A DNA stretch of 64,000 nucleotides from Onthophagus taurus (taxonomy: Eukaryota > Arthropoda > Insecta > Coleoptera > Scarabaeidae), in assembly GCF_036711975.1 (NCBI RefSeq), contig NC_091970.1, forward strand, positions 6,703,501-6,767,500. The letters are read 5' to 3'. Below, in pieces: positions 10,955-21,312 of the stretch (its first letter is position 1; every line of letters begins with the position of its first letter). Both the position numbers and the translations under genes were made by a program. The notes beneath the pieces are model-generated. The model was not told the origin of the DNA and did no database searches. It saw only the letters and a program-made list of their open reading frames with translations.

Positions 10955-11689
10955 TACAGGGTGGGCAAATTTGGGTGTTATTATAGGCTATCTCAGAAAC
11001 TATAAGAGATACGAAAAAAGTAGGTGCCATGTCTCGGTCTCTTTTTTCGAGACTAACCCAATCCCGCAAACACCAAACCTCTATCTTCTTTTGTTTTTAA
11101 GTTATAGCCAAAAAGTCAAATTTTCGTGATTTCAAAAAATGCTCATATTTCGTTTATTTTTGAAATTAGACAAATGGGGTTAATGCATTCTTAAGACACT
11201 TTTTTGAGTAGAATATACTGCCGTTGAAAATTTTTTAACATAGCTGATAATTTTTGAGATATAACATAAAGTTGTATTTTTTTAAATACAAACTATACTT
11301 TATTATGATGTTTCTGCGGAAAATAAGCGTTATTTTTCAATTTTTAAAATATTGAAGATTAAAATTAAAATTTTTAATTATAGTAGGCGAGGAAAACGCT
11401 AAATACTACTCAGTTACTATAGTAACGTGAGTTTACTTGTCATTTCATTTGATTTCATGAATTTTGCGAAACGAGTGTCCCGTTTAAAAAGTTATGCATT
11501 ATCTTTAAATAAAACGATAAAATTAAATATAGAATACATTGGAGTCAATTTCAAAAGAAAAGATTGCTGATATCAAAAAACTTCTACATCTTATGTTGTG
11601 GGGAAAACTGGGAAAATACTACCGAAGATTTCATTCATTGATACCGAACTGTTCTAATCTTACAACTAGTAAGTTGAGTAGAAGAAGAT

Positions 11690-12005
11690 GACAGTTTATG
11701 ACTCCTTACTGCTGGCAGAAGACTAAGTACTACTAATGAAAGACTAGATGTTGCAAATGAAGCAGATTCTTCTTACAGAAGACTGCACACTACTACCAGA
11801 AAACGAAATACTGGTAGAAGACTAGATATTGCTGCAAACGACTAGATATTGCTGGCAAAAGACTAAGTATTGCTAGTGAAAAACTAGATATTGCAAATGA
11901 AGCACATCCTTCTTAGAGAAGACTACACACTACTACTAAAAATCAAATACTTTTAGCAGAAGACTTAACTTTACTGTCAGAACACCAAATTATATTGTCA
12001 GAAGT
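11690..12005. repeat. Degenerate minisatellite with AGAAGACTA-like units
   Basis: A run of imperfect repeats built on words such as GGCAGAAGACTAAGTACT, TAGAAGACTAGATATTGC and CAAAAGACTAAGTATTGC. A larger sub-period is also visible: CTAGATATTGCAAATGAAGC recurs near 11743 and 11886, about 143 bp apart. It fills the loop of the fold-back element and is not seen elsewhere in the window. Confidence 0.7.
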
Positions 12006-12283
12006 TACTATTACTAATGGTACAAATCCCGTTTAAATTTCTGTCCAATACTTGTTAAAATTGCATCCTTTGCTTCCCGATTTCTATGTTCATTAGATGT
12101 GATATTCCAAAGAATTGAATTTTCTTCATACACTTCAATTAATTCAAATATTTCTTCTTGGGACTATTTTCTTTTAGGTGTTATCTTTAAACGTGTTATA
12201 TTGAGAAAACTCGCAGCTAGTCGCAGCAAAATTCGAACCGTGTTCGGTTTTTGACAGTTACTCTCACGATAGATAAATTATGC

Positions 12284-12373
12284 GTGTCCACTTGAGTACA
12301 AATCTCAACGTGTTTACTCTCCGAAAGTCCACCAGAAAATATACTCTCGAGAGCATTTTTCGCAAGTGGACAC
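12284..12373. repeat. Small inverted repeat GTGTCCACTTG ... CAAGTGGACAC
   Basis: Exact 11-bp inverted termini enclosing about 70 bp with a further CTCGAGAG palindrome. It could be a nested miniature element in the fold-back transposon, but no clear target duplication was found. Confidence 0.45.
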
Positions 12374-12941
12374 TTAGCTTAATGGTACAAGACCAACTTT
12401 CTGTCATATTCGTGCAAAACCATACAGCAATTAGGTAGTAATTACTGTCCGAACCCGCCTACTATAATCAAAATTTTGAACTTTAGCACTTACTATTTGG
12501 AATTGAAAATTAACGCTTATTTTTCGCAAATGCACCATACATGCGATACATCAATGGAAAGCTAAAAATATGCTCTTTTCATTAACATCATAATCAAGTA
12601 TAGTTTGTATTTAAAAAAATACAACTTTGTGTTGTATCTCAAAAACGATCAAATATTTTTAAAATTTTTCAACGGCAGTATATTCTACTTAAAAAAGTGT
12701 CTTAAGAACGTATCAACCTCATTTCTCTAATTTCAAAAATAAACGAAATATGAGCATTTTTTGAAATCACGAAAATTTGACTTTTTAGCTATAACTTAAA
12801 AACAAAAGAAGATAGAGATTTGGTGTTTGCGGGATTGGGTTAGTCTCGAAAAAAGAGACCAGGACATGGCACCCACTTTTTTCGTATCTCTTATAGTTTC
12901 TGAGATAGCCTATAATAACACCCAAATTTGCCCACCCTGTA

Positions 12942-13620
12942 CACTTCATCAATGTACTTTTTGCAACGTGTCCAAGCTCTCCACAGTTCCAGCACCTAAT
13001 TTCTTTCTTCCTTCGTCACCCTCTTCATCTAGCTGTCCAACGCGAGCTTGACTCTTGCAAGATATTTTCACGACCTCCATCTTTAGTGTGCGAGTTAAAG
13101 CGTCAGCTATTTTTGTTGGACATAAAAGCATGACTCGTTGTTGTATATCCTTATCTTGGAATCCACTCTAATGTATCTTCACTCACCTCTGGCCAAGTTA
13201 ATCTTGTTAATCGACACATCAAACTCAAATTCCATCAATGTCGCATTTCCAAATACCTCACAAAGGAATCGTAGTCACCTTGCTCTGCTGGTGAGAGTTT
13301 ATCTAGTATCTCAGCCGAATCATCTCGCAAGGACAGTATCAGTGATGTGGCTTTCTCCTTAGTTGACCACTTCAAATTATTTGAAGTAAGTGCTCCATGT
13401 TATTTTTCCATCAAACTGTGGTGGTTTTATATGCATATGCGATATTGGTGGTGTTAATCCTTTGATTGCAAAATCAGCTGTATCGTAACCCTTCATGGCA
13501 TAGGTCTCTTCTAGTGATACCATTTCCTTTTTAATCCCATCTATCTTTTTCCGGAACAGTTCTAATTTTTGTCTACTTCTGATAATTTTTGATCAAAATT
13601 TCGAATCAACACGTCTGTTC
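12942..13620 (-). pseudogene. Ty3/gypsy gag fragment with zinc knuckle
   Basis: On the minus strand this encodes a gag-like segment with LKWSTKEKATSLILSLRDDS and a following SFVRYLEMRH, the helical pattern of insect gypsy gag in which columns of L-R-x-x-A-x-x-x-L precede a Y-x-x-L-V block. Upstream of it is a PPQFDG-like start motif near 13420. Downstream lies the nucleocapsid knuckle CWNCGELGHVAK, whose final cysteine is lost at the junction. Several frame changes occur. With the protease remnant at 10600-10954 it forms one dead element cut by the fold-back transposon. Confidence 0.65.
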
Positions 13621-14270
13621 TGTTACAATATTTTTTCGATATAATTCGCCTCGTTATCAACGATCAATTTAAAATTCCTTTATTTAAAAAAGACTATTAA
13701 GCGAAACGACCTCGGGGGTTACCCCATTCTCTTTTCCGGGATTCTCCGGTATTTTTTTAATTAAAACTTTGGGCGTGCCACGCGACTCGTACTGATCTCT
13801 GCATTCGTAGTACTTTAATTACGACGGCGCTCTTCGCCAAACGGGTGGCGGCTGGAAAATCGGTCCGCAAAACCCGGTATATCCCAGCGGCGGCGGTCGC
13901 ACTCCCGCTGCTTTCCGCCCCCAAATGCGTGCGTTGGGGCTTTCGGTTCCGGATATGGCCATCGATATTTCAACGAGATTTATTTACTTCGTTTTTGTAA
14001 GGTAGCCGTCGGGATATGTTGAAAGTTTGGTTCCGAGATATTCACGGGAGACGCTTTCGTGTTTTATATCCGAGAAAATATTGACTGCTCGGGCCCCAGA
14101 AAATGTGTTTTCGGAAATTCAATGCTAAAATAACAAACGTTATGATGTTATATTTTTTAGAATTAAATCGTAATTATTACTACCAATGTTTCCTTTCTGC
14201 GTCCTGAAACAAGGCTTGGATCATTGAACTCTTCTGTTATGGAAGCTGGAACAAAGCTTGTTAATTCCAT
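13621..14270. other. No recognisable gene; GC-richer stretch
   Basis: No coding exon or repeat identified. The part 13750-14100 has visibly higher GC than its surroundings, with CpG-containing words, but no open frame with family motifs. Confidence 0.4.
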
Positions 14271-14403
14271 CTATCGAAGTATGCAACCAATATCACACCA
14301 TTTTTATTGCAATACGCGATTTGCGTATGATGCGTATTGCACTGTGATGTTGGTTGCATACTTGCAATGATGACGTCGGGTACGATAATTAATTAACACA
14401 CCG
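14271..14403. mobile_element. MITE of the CAGTGTGTTAAT family, copy 2
   Basis: Body GTATGCAACCAATATCACAC ... core ATTGCAATACGCGATTTGCG ... GTGATGTTGGTTGCATAC, then TTGCAATGATGACGTCGGGT and the right terminus AATTAACACACCG followed by TA (14404). The left outer arm is degenerate. It is highly similar to the copies at 3331, 19409, 35385 and 41811. Confidence 0.75.
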
Positions 14404-15630
14404 TATATATAGTAATATAGATGGTGAGTGGTGCGCAAATTGAAAACTAAATAGATTAAATTAAGTAAATTAAGTAATTAGCATAATAGTCAATTCTACG
14501 CTGACGCTCTCATAATATTCCGACAAAAGCATTTCATCGCCAAAATACGACGAAGACAAGGCCACAGAAACACAAATAGAACAAGACATCCTCAACGGTA
14601 GAAACTCCCCCTGTGAATAGTCTATGCCAATTTCGTTTGCTGATCTCATAGGAACACGTGTCGTATCTCACATAACTAACCCATTCAAATATTCTACTTT
14701 CTATTCTAGTTAATTGAATAATAAATTATGAATCCTAATAAATTTATATCCCTTAAACTCTTCCTTGGGGATGTATTAAAGAAAATGTCTTTTTTTAAGA
14801 TATTTTATCGGTTTTAAATTGGAAACTTATTAGGGGTTGTTATGAAGTGCATCTTAATTAACTTCTGTAGGATTTTATTAGATTAACAAAATTTATATTT
14901 AGTGCCTGTCGTTGATTGGACCGGGTAATTTCCTTCACATAGAGATACGGCGCATAAAATGCTTGCAGCGTAGTTTGGAGTTTCCGTAAAGTGAATCTAA
15001 ATTGGATAGGGTCTGAAGAGGGATAACCTAATTTTATACACACGCAATCTAGCATTCTCTAAAATTATACCGTTCACGTAAAACGGTAACTTACTTTCGA
15101 ACCTATAACAATAGACATCTCAAAATCATTTTATTTTAGTACGAGATATAACTACATCGTAACTTCGCAAACCTCAAGATTATACTTGAGACTAATCCGT
15201 GAATAATCCCGGGGTTGGAAGCGAAACGGTTGGAATGTGAGGGTGTATTATCACGACAGATTAAGGTAAGGATATAAGGAAGTCCGCGACAGTAATTTGA
15301 ATGAGTTCGTTAGGTTACGTTAATAGAACATAAAATTGCGTGAAATTAAATCTCTTGGCTTAACTAAACCCTTTAAACGACGTTTCGTGGCCAATAACGT
15401 TTTGTATCTATGCCAAATTAAACGTTAATTAATTATTCCCCAAATCAATTTAATATTCACAAATATTCCCAATTCGTCAGAACGATTTGAAACCAAGCTT
15501 CCAACCGCTTTTCGATCTGAAATAGGGGGATACAGCCCTTACACTTTTTAACCCGGTTTTGAAGTACGTCATAAAAAAACTTCCAGTTGATACCAAAGGG
15601 ACACTACTCTTTAGTCGTTACAGGTGCGTT
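14404..15630. other. No recognisable gene
   Basis: AT-rich sequence with short open frames only (for example 14858-15055, minus), none with a family motif. No repeat family recognised. Confidence 0.35.
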
Positions 15631-15634
15631 GCTT

Positions 15635-18600
15635 TTAGATCTAAATCTCTCATTGATGATATGGTGTATATTTGACGATAATAGTTACTTATACAGGTTG
15701 TCCCGTATCTTCCCCATTAGAGCATTGTACGGTTGTAAGATAAATTATTCTGAAGCGATCTTTCTAATAAAATTTTTTCGAAATGTTTATAGTGTTCACG
15801 GAAAAAGTTTATTTCTCTTTCCGTGTCGAATCTATTGGCGTAGCGGATCGGCCGAGGGTGCCACCGATTACCTGAGTCTGATTTACGATCTGCCAGTTCG
15901 TTTAAACAGCTCCCGTGCGGTTATTATAAACATTTCAAAAAAAAATTATTAGAAAGATCGCTTCAGAATAATGTTCTGGTGCGGAAGATATGGGACACGC
16001 TGTATAGCAAGGCTGCGAGGTTAGAGCCGAGATCGCTTGCGGCCGAGGCTGAAGTGTTATATTGTTTTCTTTAAGTCTAAATCCCTCATTGATGATATGG
16101 TGTATATTTGATGATAGTATATAGTTACTTATATACCAATGCCGCGAGGCTATAGCTAGAGCCGAGGTCGCTTGCGGCCGAGGCTGAAGTGTTATATTGT
16201 TTTCTTTAGGTTTAAATCTCTCATTGATGATAGGATATACATTTGACGATAATAGTTAGTTATATACCAAGACCGCGAGGTTATAACTAGAGCCGAGGTC
16301 GCTTGCGGCCGAGGCTGAAGTTTTATATTGTTTTCTTTAGGGTTAAATCTCTCATTGATGATATGGTGTATATTTGACGATAGTAGTTACTTATATACTA
16401 AGGCCGCGAGGTTATAGCTAGAGCCGAGGTCGCTTGCGGCCGAGGCTGAAATGTTATATTGTTATCTTTAGGTTTAAATCTCTCATTGATGATAGGATAT
16501 ACATTTGACGATAATGGTTAGTTATATACCACGACCGCGAGGCTATAGCTAGAGCCGAGGTCGCTTGCGGCCGAGGCTGAAGTGTTATATTGTTTTCTTT
16601 AGGTTTAAGTCTCTCATTGATGATATGATATGATATACATTTGACGATAATAGTTAGTTATATACCAAGACCGCGAGGTTATAGCCAAAGCCGAGGTTGC
16701 TTGCGGTCGAAGTTGAACTGTTGCAATCTTTTCTTTTAAGTTTAAATTTCTCATTGATGATATGGTATATATTTGATGGTGTATATTATACATCATATCA
16801 TCAATGAGAGATTTAACCCTAAAGAAAACAATATAACACTTCAGCCTCGGCCGCAAGCGACCTCGGCTCTAGCTATAACCTCGCGGCGATGGTATATAAA
16901 TAAATACTATCGTCAAATATACACCATATCATCAATGAGAGATTTAACCCTAAAGAAAACAATATAACACTTCAGCCTCGGCCGCAAGCGACCTCGGCTC
17001 TAGCTATAACCTCGCGGTCTTGGTATATAACTAACTATTATCGTCAAATGTATATGTTATCATCAATGAAATATTTAAACCTAAAGAAAACAATATAACA
17101 CTTCAGCCTCGGCCGCAAGCGACCTCGGCTCTAGCTATAACCTCGCGGCGATGGTATATAAATAACTACTATCGTCAAATATACACCATATCATCAGTGA
17201 GAGATTTAACCCTAAAGAAAACAATATAACACTTCAGCCTCGGCCGCAAGCGACCTCGGCTCTAGCTATAACCTCGCGGCGATGGTATATAAATAACTAC
17301 TATCGTCAAATATACACCATATCATCAGTGAGAGATTTAACCCTAAAGAAAACAATATAACACTTCAGCCTCGGCCGCAAGCGACCTCGGCTCTAGCTAT
17401 AACCTCGCGGTCTTGGTATATAACTAACTATTATCGTCAAATGTATATGTTATCATCAATGAGATATTTAAACCTAAAGAAAACAATATAACACTTCAGC
17501 CTCGGCCGCAAGCGACCTCGGCTCTAGCTATAACCTCGCGGCGATGGTATATAAATAACTACTATCGTCAAATATACATCATATCATCAGTGAGAGATTT
17601 AACCCTAAAGAAAACAATATAACACTTCAGCCTCGGCCGCAAGCGACCTCGACTCTAGCTATAACCTCGCGGTCTTGGTATATAACTAACTATTATCGTC
17701 AAATGTATATGTTATCATCAATGAGATATTTAAACCTAAAGAAAACAATATAACACTTCAGCCTCGGCCGCAAGCGACCTCGGCTCTAGCTATAACCTCG
17801 CGGCGATGGTATATAAATAACTACTATCGTCAAATATACACCATATCATCAGTGAGAGATTTAACCCTAAAGAAAACAATATAACACTTCAGCCTCGGCC
17901 GCAAGCGACCTCGGCTCTAGCTATAACCTCGCGGTCTTGGTATATAACTAACTATTATCGTCAAATGTATATGTTATCATCAATGAGATATTTAAACCTA
18001 AAGAAAACAATATAACACTTCAGCCTCGGCCGCAAGCGACCTCGGCTCTAGCTATAACCTCGCGTTCTTGGTATATAACTAACTATTACCGTCAAATGTA
18101 TATGTTATCATCAATGAGATATTTAACCAAAAAGAAAACAATATAACACTTCAGCCTCGGCCGCAAGCGACCTCGGCTCTAGCTATAACTTCGCGGTCTT
18201 GGTATATAACTAACTATTATCGTCAAATGTATATGTTATCTATCATCAATGAAATATTTAACCATAAAGAAAACAATATAACACTTCAGCCTCGGCCGCA
18301 AGCGACCTCGGCTCTAGCTATAACCTCGCGGTCTTGGTATATAACTAACTATTATCGTCAAATGTATATGTTATCTATCATCAATGAAATATTTAACCAT
18401 AAAGAAAACAATATAACACTTCAGCCTCGGCCGCAAGCGACCTCGGCTCTAGCTATAACCTCGCGTTCTTGGTATATAACTAACTATTACCGTCAAATGT
18501 ATATGTTATCATCAATGAGATATTTAACCAAAAAGAAAACAATATAACACTTCAGCCTCGGCCGCAAGCGACCTCGGCTCTAGCTATAACTTCGCGGTCT

Positions 18601-19408
18601 TGGTATATAACTAACTATTATCGTCAAATGTATATGTTATCTATCATCAATGAAATATTTAACCATAAAGAAAACAATATAACACTTCAGCCTCGGCCGC
18701 AAGCGACCTCGGCTCTAGCTATAACCTCGCGACGATAGTATATAAGTAACTACTATCGTCAAATATACACGATATCATCAATGAGAGATTTAACCCTAAA
18801 GAAAACAATATAACACTTCAGCTTCGGCCGCCAGCGACCTCGGCTCTAGCTATAACCTCGCGGTCTTGGTATATAACTAACTATTATCGTCAAATGTATA
18901 TGTTATCATCAATGAGATATTTAAACCTAAAGAAAACAATATAACACTTCCGCCTCGGCCGCAAGCGACCTCGGCTCTAGCTATAACATCGCGGCCTTCG
19001 TATATAAATAATTATTATCGTCAAATCTGTATTATATTATCAATGAGGGATTTATAACACTTCAGCCTCGGTCGCAAGCGACCTCGGCTCTAGATATAAC
19101 CTTGCGGCCTTGGTATATAAATAACTATTATCGTCGAATATATATCATATCATCGATGATAGATTTAGACCTAAAAGTAGACATTATAACACTTCAGCCT
19201 CGGCCGCAAGCGACCTCGGCTCAAAGCTATAACATCGCAACCTTCGTATATAAATAACTATTATCGTCAAATATATATTATATCATTAATGAGGGATTTA
19301 GATTTAAAACAAGACATTATAACACTTCAGCCTCGGCCGCAAGCGACCTCGGCTCAAAACTATAACCACGCGATCTTTATATATAAATAACTATTATCGT
19401 CAAATATA
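15635..19408. repeat. Satellite array, ~130 bp units, arranged as an inverted repeat
   Basis: About 6-7 units in one orientation (15635-16778) and about 20 in the opposite one (16778-19408), with the dyad near 16778 (CTCATTGATGATATG against CATATCATCAATGAG). Each unit has a GC-rich block, AGCCGAGGTCGCTTGCGGCC in one orientation, and an AT-rich remainder with ATCTCTCATTGATGATATGG and TTTGACGATAATAG. In the right arm two variants alternate for much of the array (CGCGGCGATGGTATAT and CGCGGTCTTGGTATAT), giving a ~260 bp dimer. Open frames here are repeat artefacts. It is interrupted by one MITE and bounded on the right by another. Confidence 0.9.
15694..16002. mobile_element. 309-bp MITE (CAGNNTGTCCC ends) inside the satellite
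   Basis: Termini CAGGTTGTCCCGTATCTTCC at 15694 and GGAAGATATGGGACACGCTG at 16002, flanked by TA (15692-15693 and 16003-16004). The subterminal parts ATTATTCTGAAGCGATCTTT and AAAGATCGCTTCAGAATAAT are also inverted. Removing it restores a normal satellite unit (GTTACTTATA joined to GCAAGGC), so the empty site is readable. Confidence 0.85.
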
Positions 19409-19544
19409 CAGTGTGTTAATAAATTATCGTACCCGCCGTCATCATTGCAAGTATGCAACCAACAACACAGTGCAATACGCATCATACGCAAATCGCGTAT
19501 TGCAATAAAAATACTGTGATATTGGTTGCATACTTGCAATGATG
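19409..19544. mobile_element. MITE of the CAGTGTGTTAAT family, copy 3 (3' truncated)
   Basis: Left terminus CAGTGTGTTAATAAATTATC preceded by TA (19407-19408), then CGTACCCGCCGTCATCATTG and the shared near-palindromic body. It breaks off after TTGCAATGATGA, lacking the right terminus. It inserted at the TA of the last satellite unit (CAAATATA). Confidence 0.75.
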
Positions 19545-21312
19545 ATTTTAGTGATATTTTAATGATTTTAAATAACTTCTTTTAGTTATGATGTATAAAG
19601 ACGTAAAATAACAATAAACGTATATAAACAAGAAACTTCCCTTTGAGTAACGCCCCTATATCTGTCAGTAGCGACATCAAAAGTCAATAAGTTGTGAGGG
19701 CGTTGTATCGTAGAGAAAGCGTCACGACGGCACCGGAAAAGAAATGGGACGTCTACTACCAGGAGGTCGCTTAGGCGTCATGGCGCGGCTCGCATGGCAC
19801 CTATTAACTAAAGATGCCATGCACGTTTCCATATAATGGTCGAGTCTGGGCCCGGCGAGGAAATAGAATTTCGCGACCATTCGGAATTTATCGTATTTTG
19901 CTCTGGCAGCGTTTACGATGGTCGATTTACTACGAGAAGAGATATAAATCGTTCTTGCTTACGGCTTATTACCGATCGAATCCGACTCGTATCGCGATTA
20001 TCCGCGCGTTATTGATAGCGTAAAACATGTGAAGATATATATTAATCCAGAATTTTGTATCAAGTTTTACGACCAACATTTATAACCGAGCTTTTTTTAA
20101 TTTATAATATATTAAAAATGATGAACAACGTAAATCATATTTTTTCTCCTTTTCATCAATATATCAAATTCAAGTCATTGATCACATTTTTATATAAAAT
20201 CGATTATAATAAATAATGGTTTCGACATTTTTGCTATTGTCGTGGAAAAAGCTGCGTAAGTGCCGCGTTTTATGCCTCCTCGGGGCGCAAGAATTAGGGA
20301 AGTTACCGACGAAAGAAAGTTTTGACCCCGAAGGTAACGTTGTTTGCATTTAAATGTTCGCCTAGAGGGCGGGTTGAGAGTGCGTAACCCCTTGTGGAAG
20401 GATGTTTAGCATTTTAAACGCCTACGGATTTCTCTCGGTAAAAGTTTCCTTCTTGGTTAAAATTTTACATTTCTATAAAGGAACTTTTTCGAGGGATTCG
20501 TGTCAAATTTTTAAAACACTTAAATAAAACTTATTAACTTCTTATTATTATTGTTATTACTTACTCGATGTTTATTTTGAGAAGTGTTTGTCGCCCTATT
20601 TCTTATACAAACTCGCTAAGAAAGTCACGAAGCTCGAAAAACGTGTTCAAACAATTCTCTCTTCTCGGTATTGTTTGCTCACTTATAAAGCAAACTTACC
20701 TTTCTTATATGGAAAGGGTTGATATAACATTTAGAGTTTTGTTTTAAAAGTTTCTCTTCAATTAATAATTAAGAAGAAAAATGGCGGAGGAGCCGGGGAA
20801 AAAATAATTTCTTTAACAAATTCAATAACATTAAATTTAAATTATCTCTCTTTGCGGGTAACCATTTTAGCTTTTCTCATACGAAGTTTATACGGTATTG
20901 TTTCGGTAAATCTCGCGTAGCGGATGCGTTCAGAACGGAGGAAGCGGTCGGAATATCCCATTTCGTCGTGATGAATGCTTAATATGTGTTTGGATGGGTG
21001 TTTGCGGTACGTTCGGTCGAAAATTAAACTCTTTGAGTTACAGTTACGGCCGTTGAAATATCGTATAGAGCTCCCCCTTAAGGCAAAATGGCTTAACGGA
21101 AACTGTACCTCCTTGGCGGCTTTTGAAACGCGTTTAAAATTGTTGATGGTTCGCGTTTCGAATCGCTTCCAGACAAAGTGCATAACGCAGTTTCGCTACT
21201 TTACGATATAAAGTATCTAAACATACCTACTTTGCCTTTAACGTTCGTTGCAGCGTAGTTTATAGTTTTAACGATGATGTTGTATGAATTTAATGAAAAT
21301 GTTTTCTTTTAG
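19545..21312. other. No recognised exon; likely upstream intron or flank of the stargazin-like gene
   Basis: The exon at 21313 begins with an acceptor, so this stretch should be intronic. I looked for an exon with the first transmembrane helix and GLW motif of the stargazin family and did not find it. The open frames at 19814-20023, 20842-21183 (-) and 20975-21211 have no family motif. Confidence 0.4.

Larger units (their letters stand above)
10957..12939. mobile_element. Fold-back DNA element with ~360-400 bp inverted repeats (Tc1/mariner-like ends)
   Basis: It starts CAGGGTGGGCAAATTTGGG at 10957 and ends with the complement at 12939, flanked by TA on both sides (10955-10956, 12940-12941). 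The arms are nearly complementary for about 360 bp (10957 to about 11311 versus about 12587 to 12939) and then more weakly for another stretch. No transposase is encoded; the centre holds a degenerate minisatellite (11690-12000) and a small inverted repeat (12284-12373). A related terminus with the same CTCAGAAACTATAAGAG word occurs at 51639. It splits a gypsy gag/protease remnant. Confidence 0.8.

Noticed and set aside
16614..18547. Open frames containing LQPRPQATSALAITSR-like peptides in the 15.6-19.4 kb array
   Set aside because: They are translations of the GC-rich satellite block, on both strands and in repeated copies.
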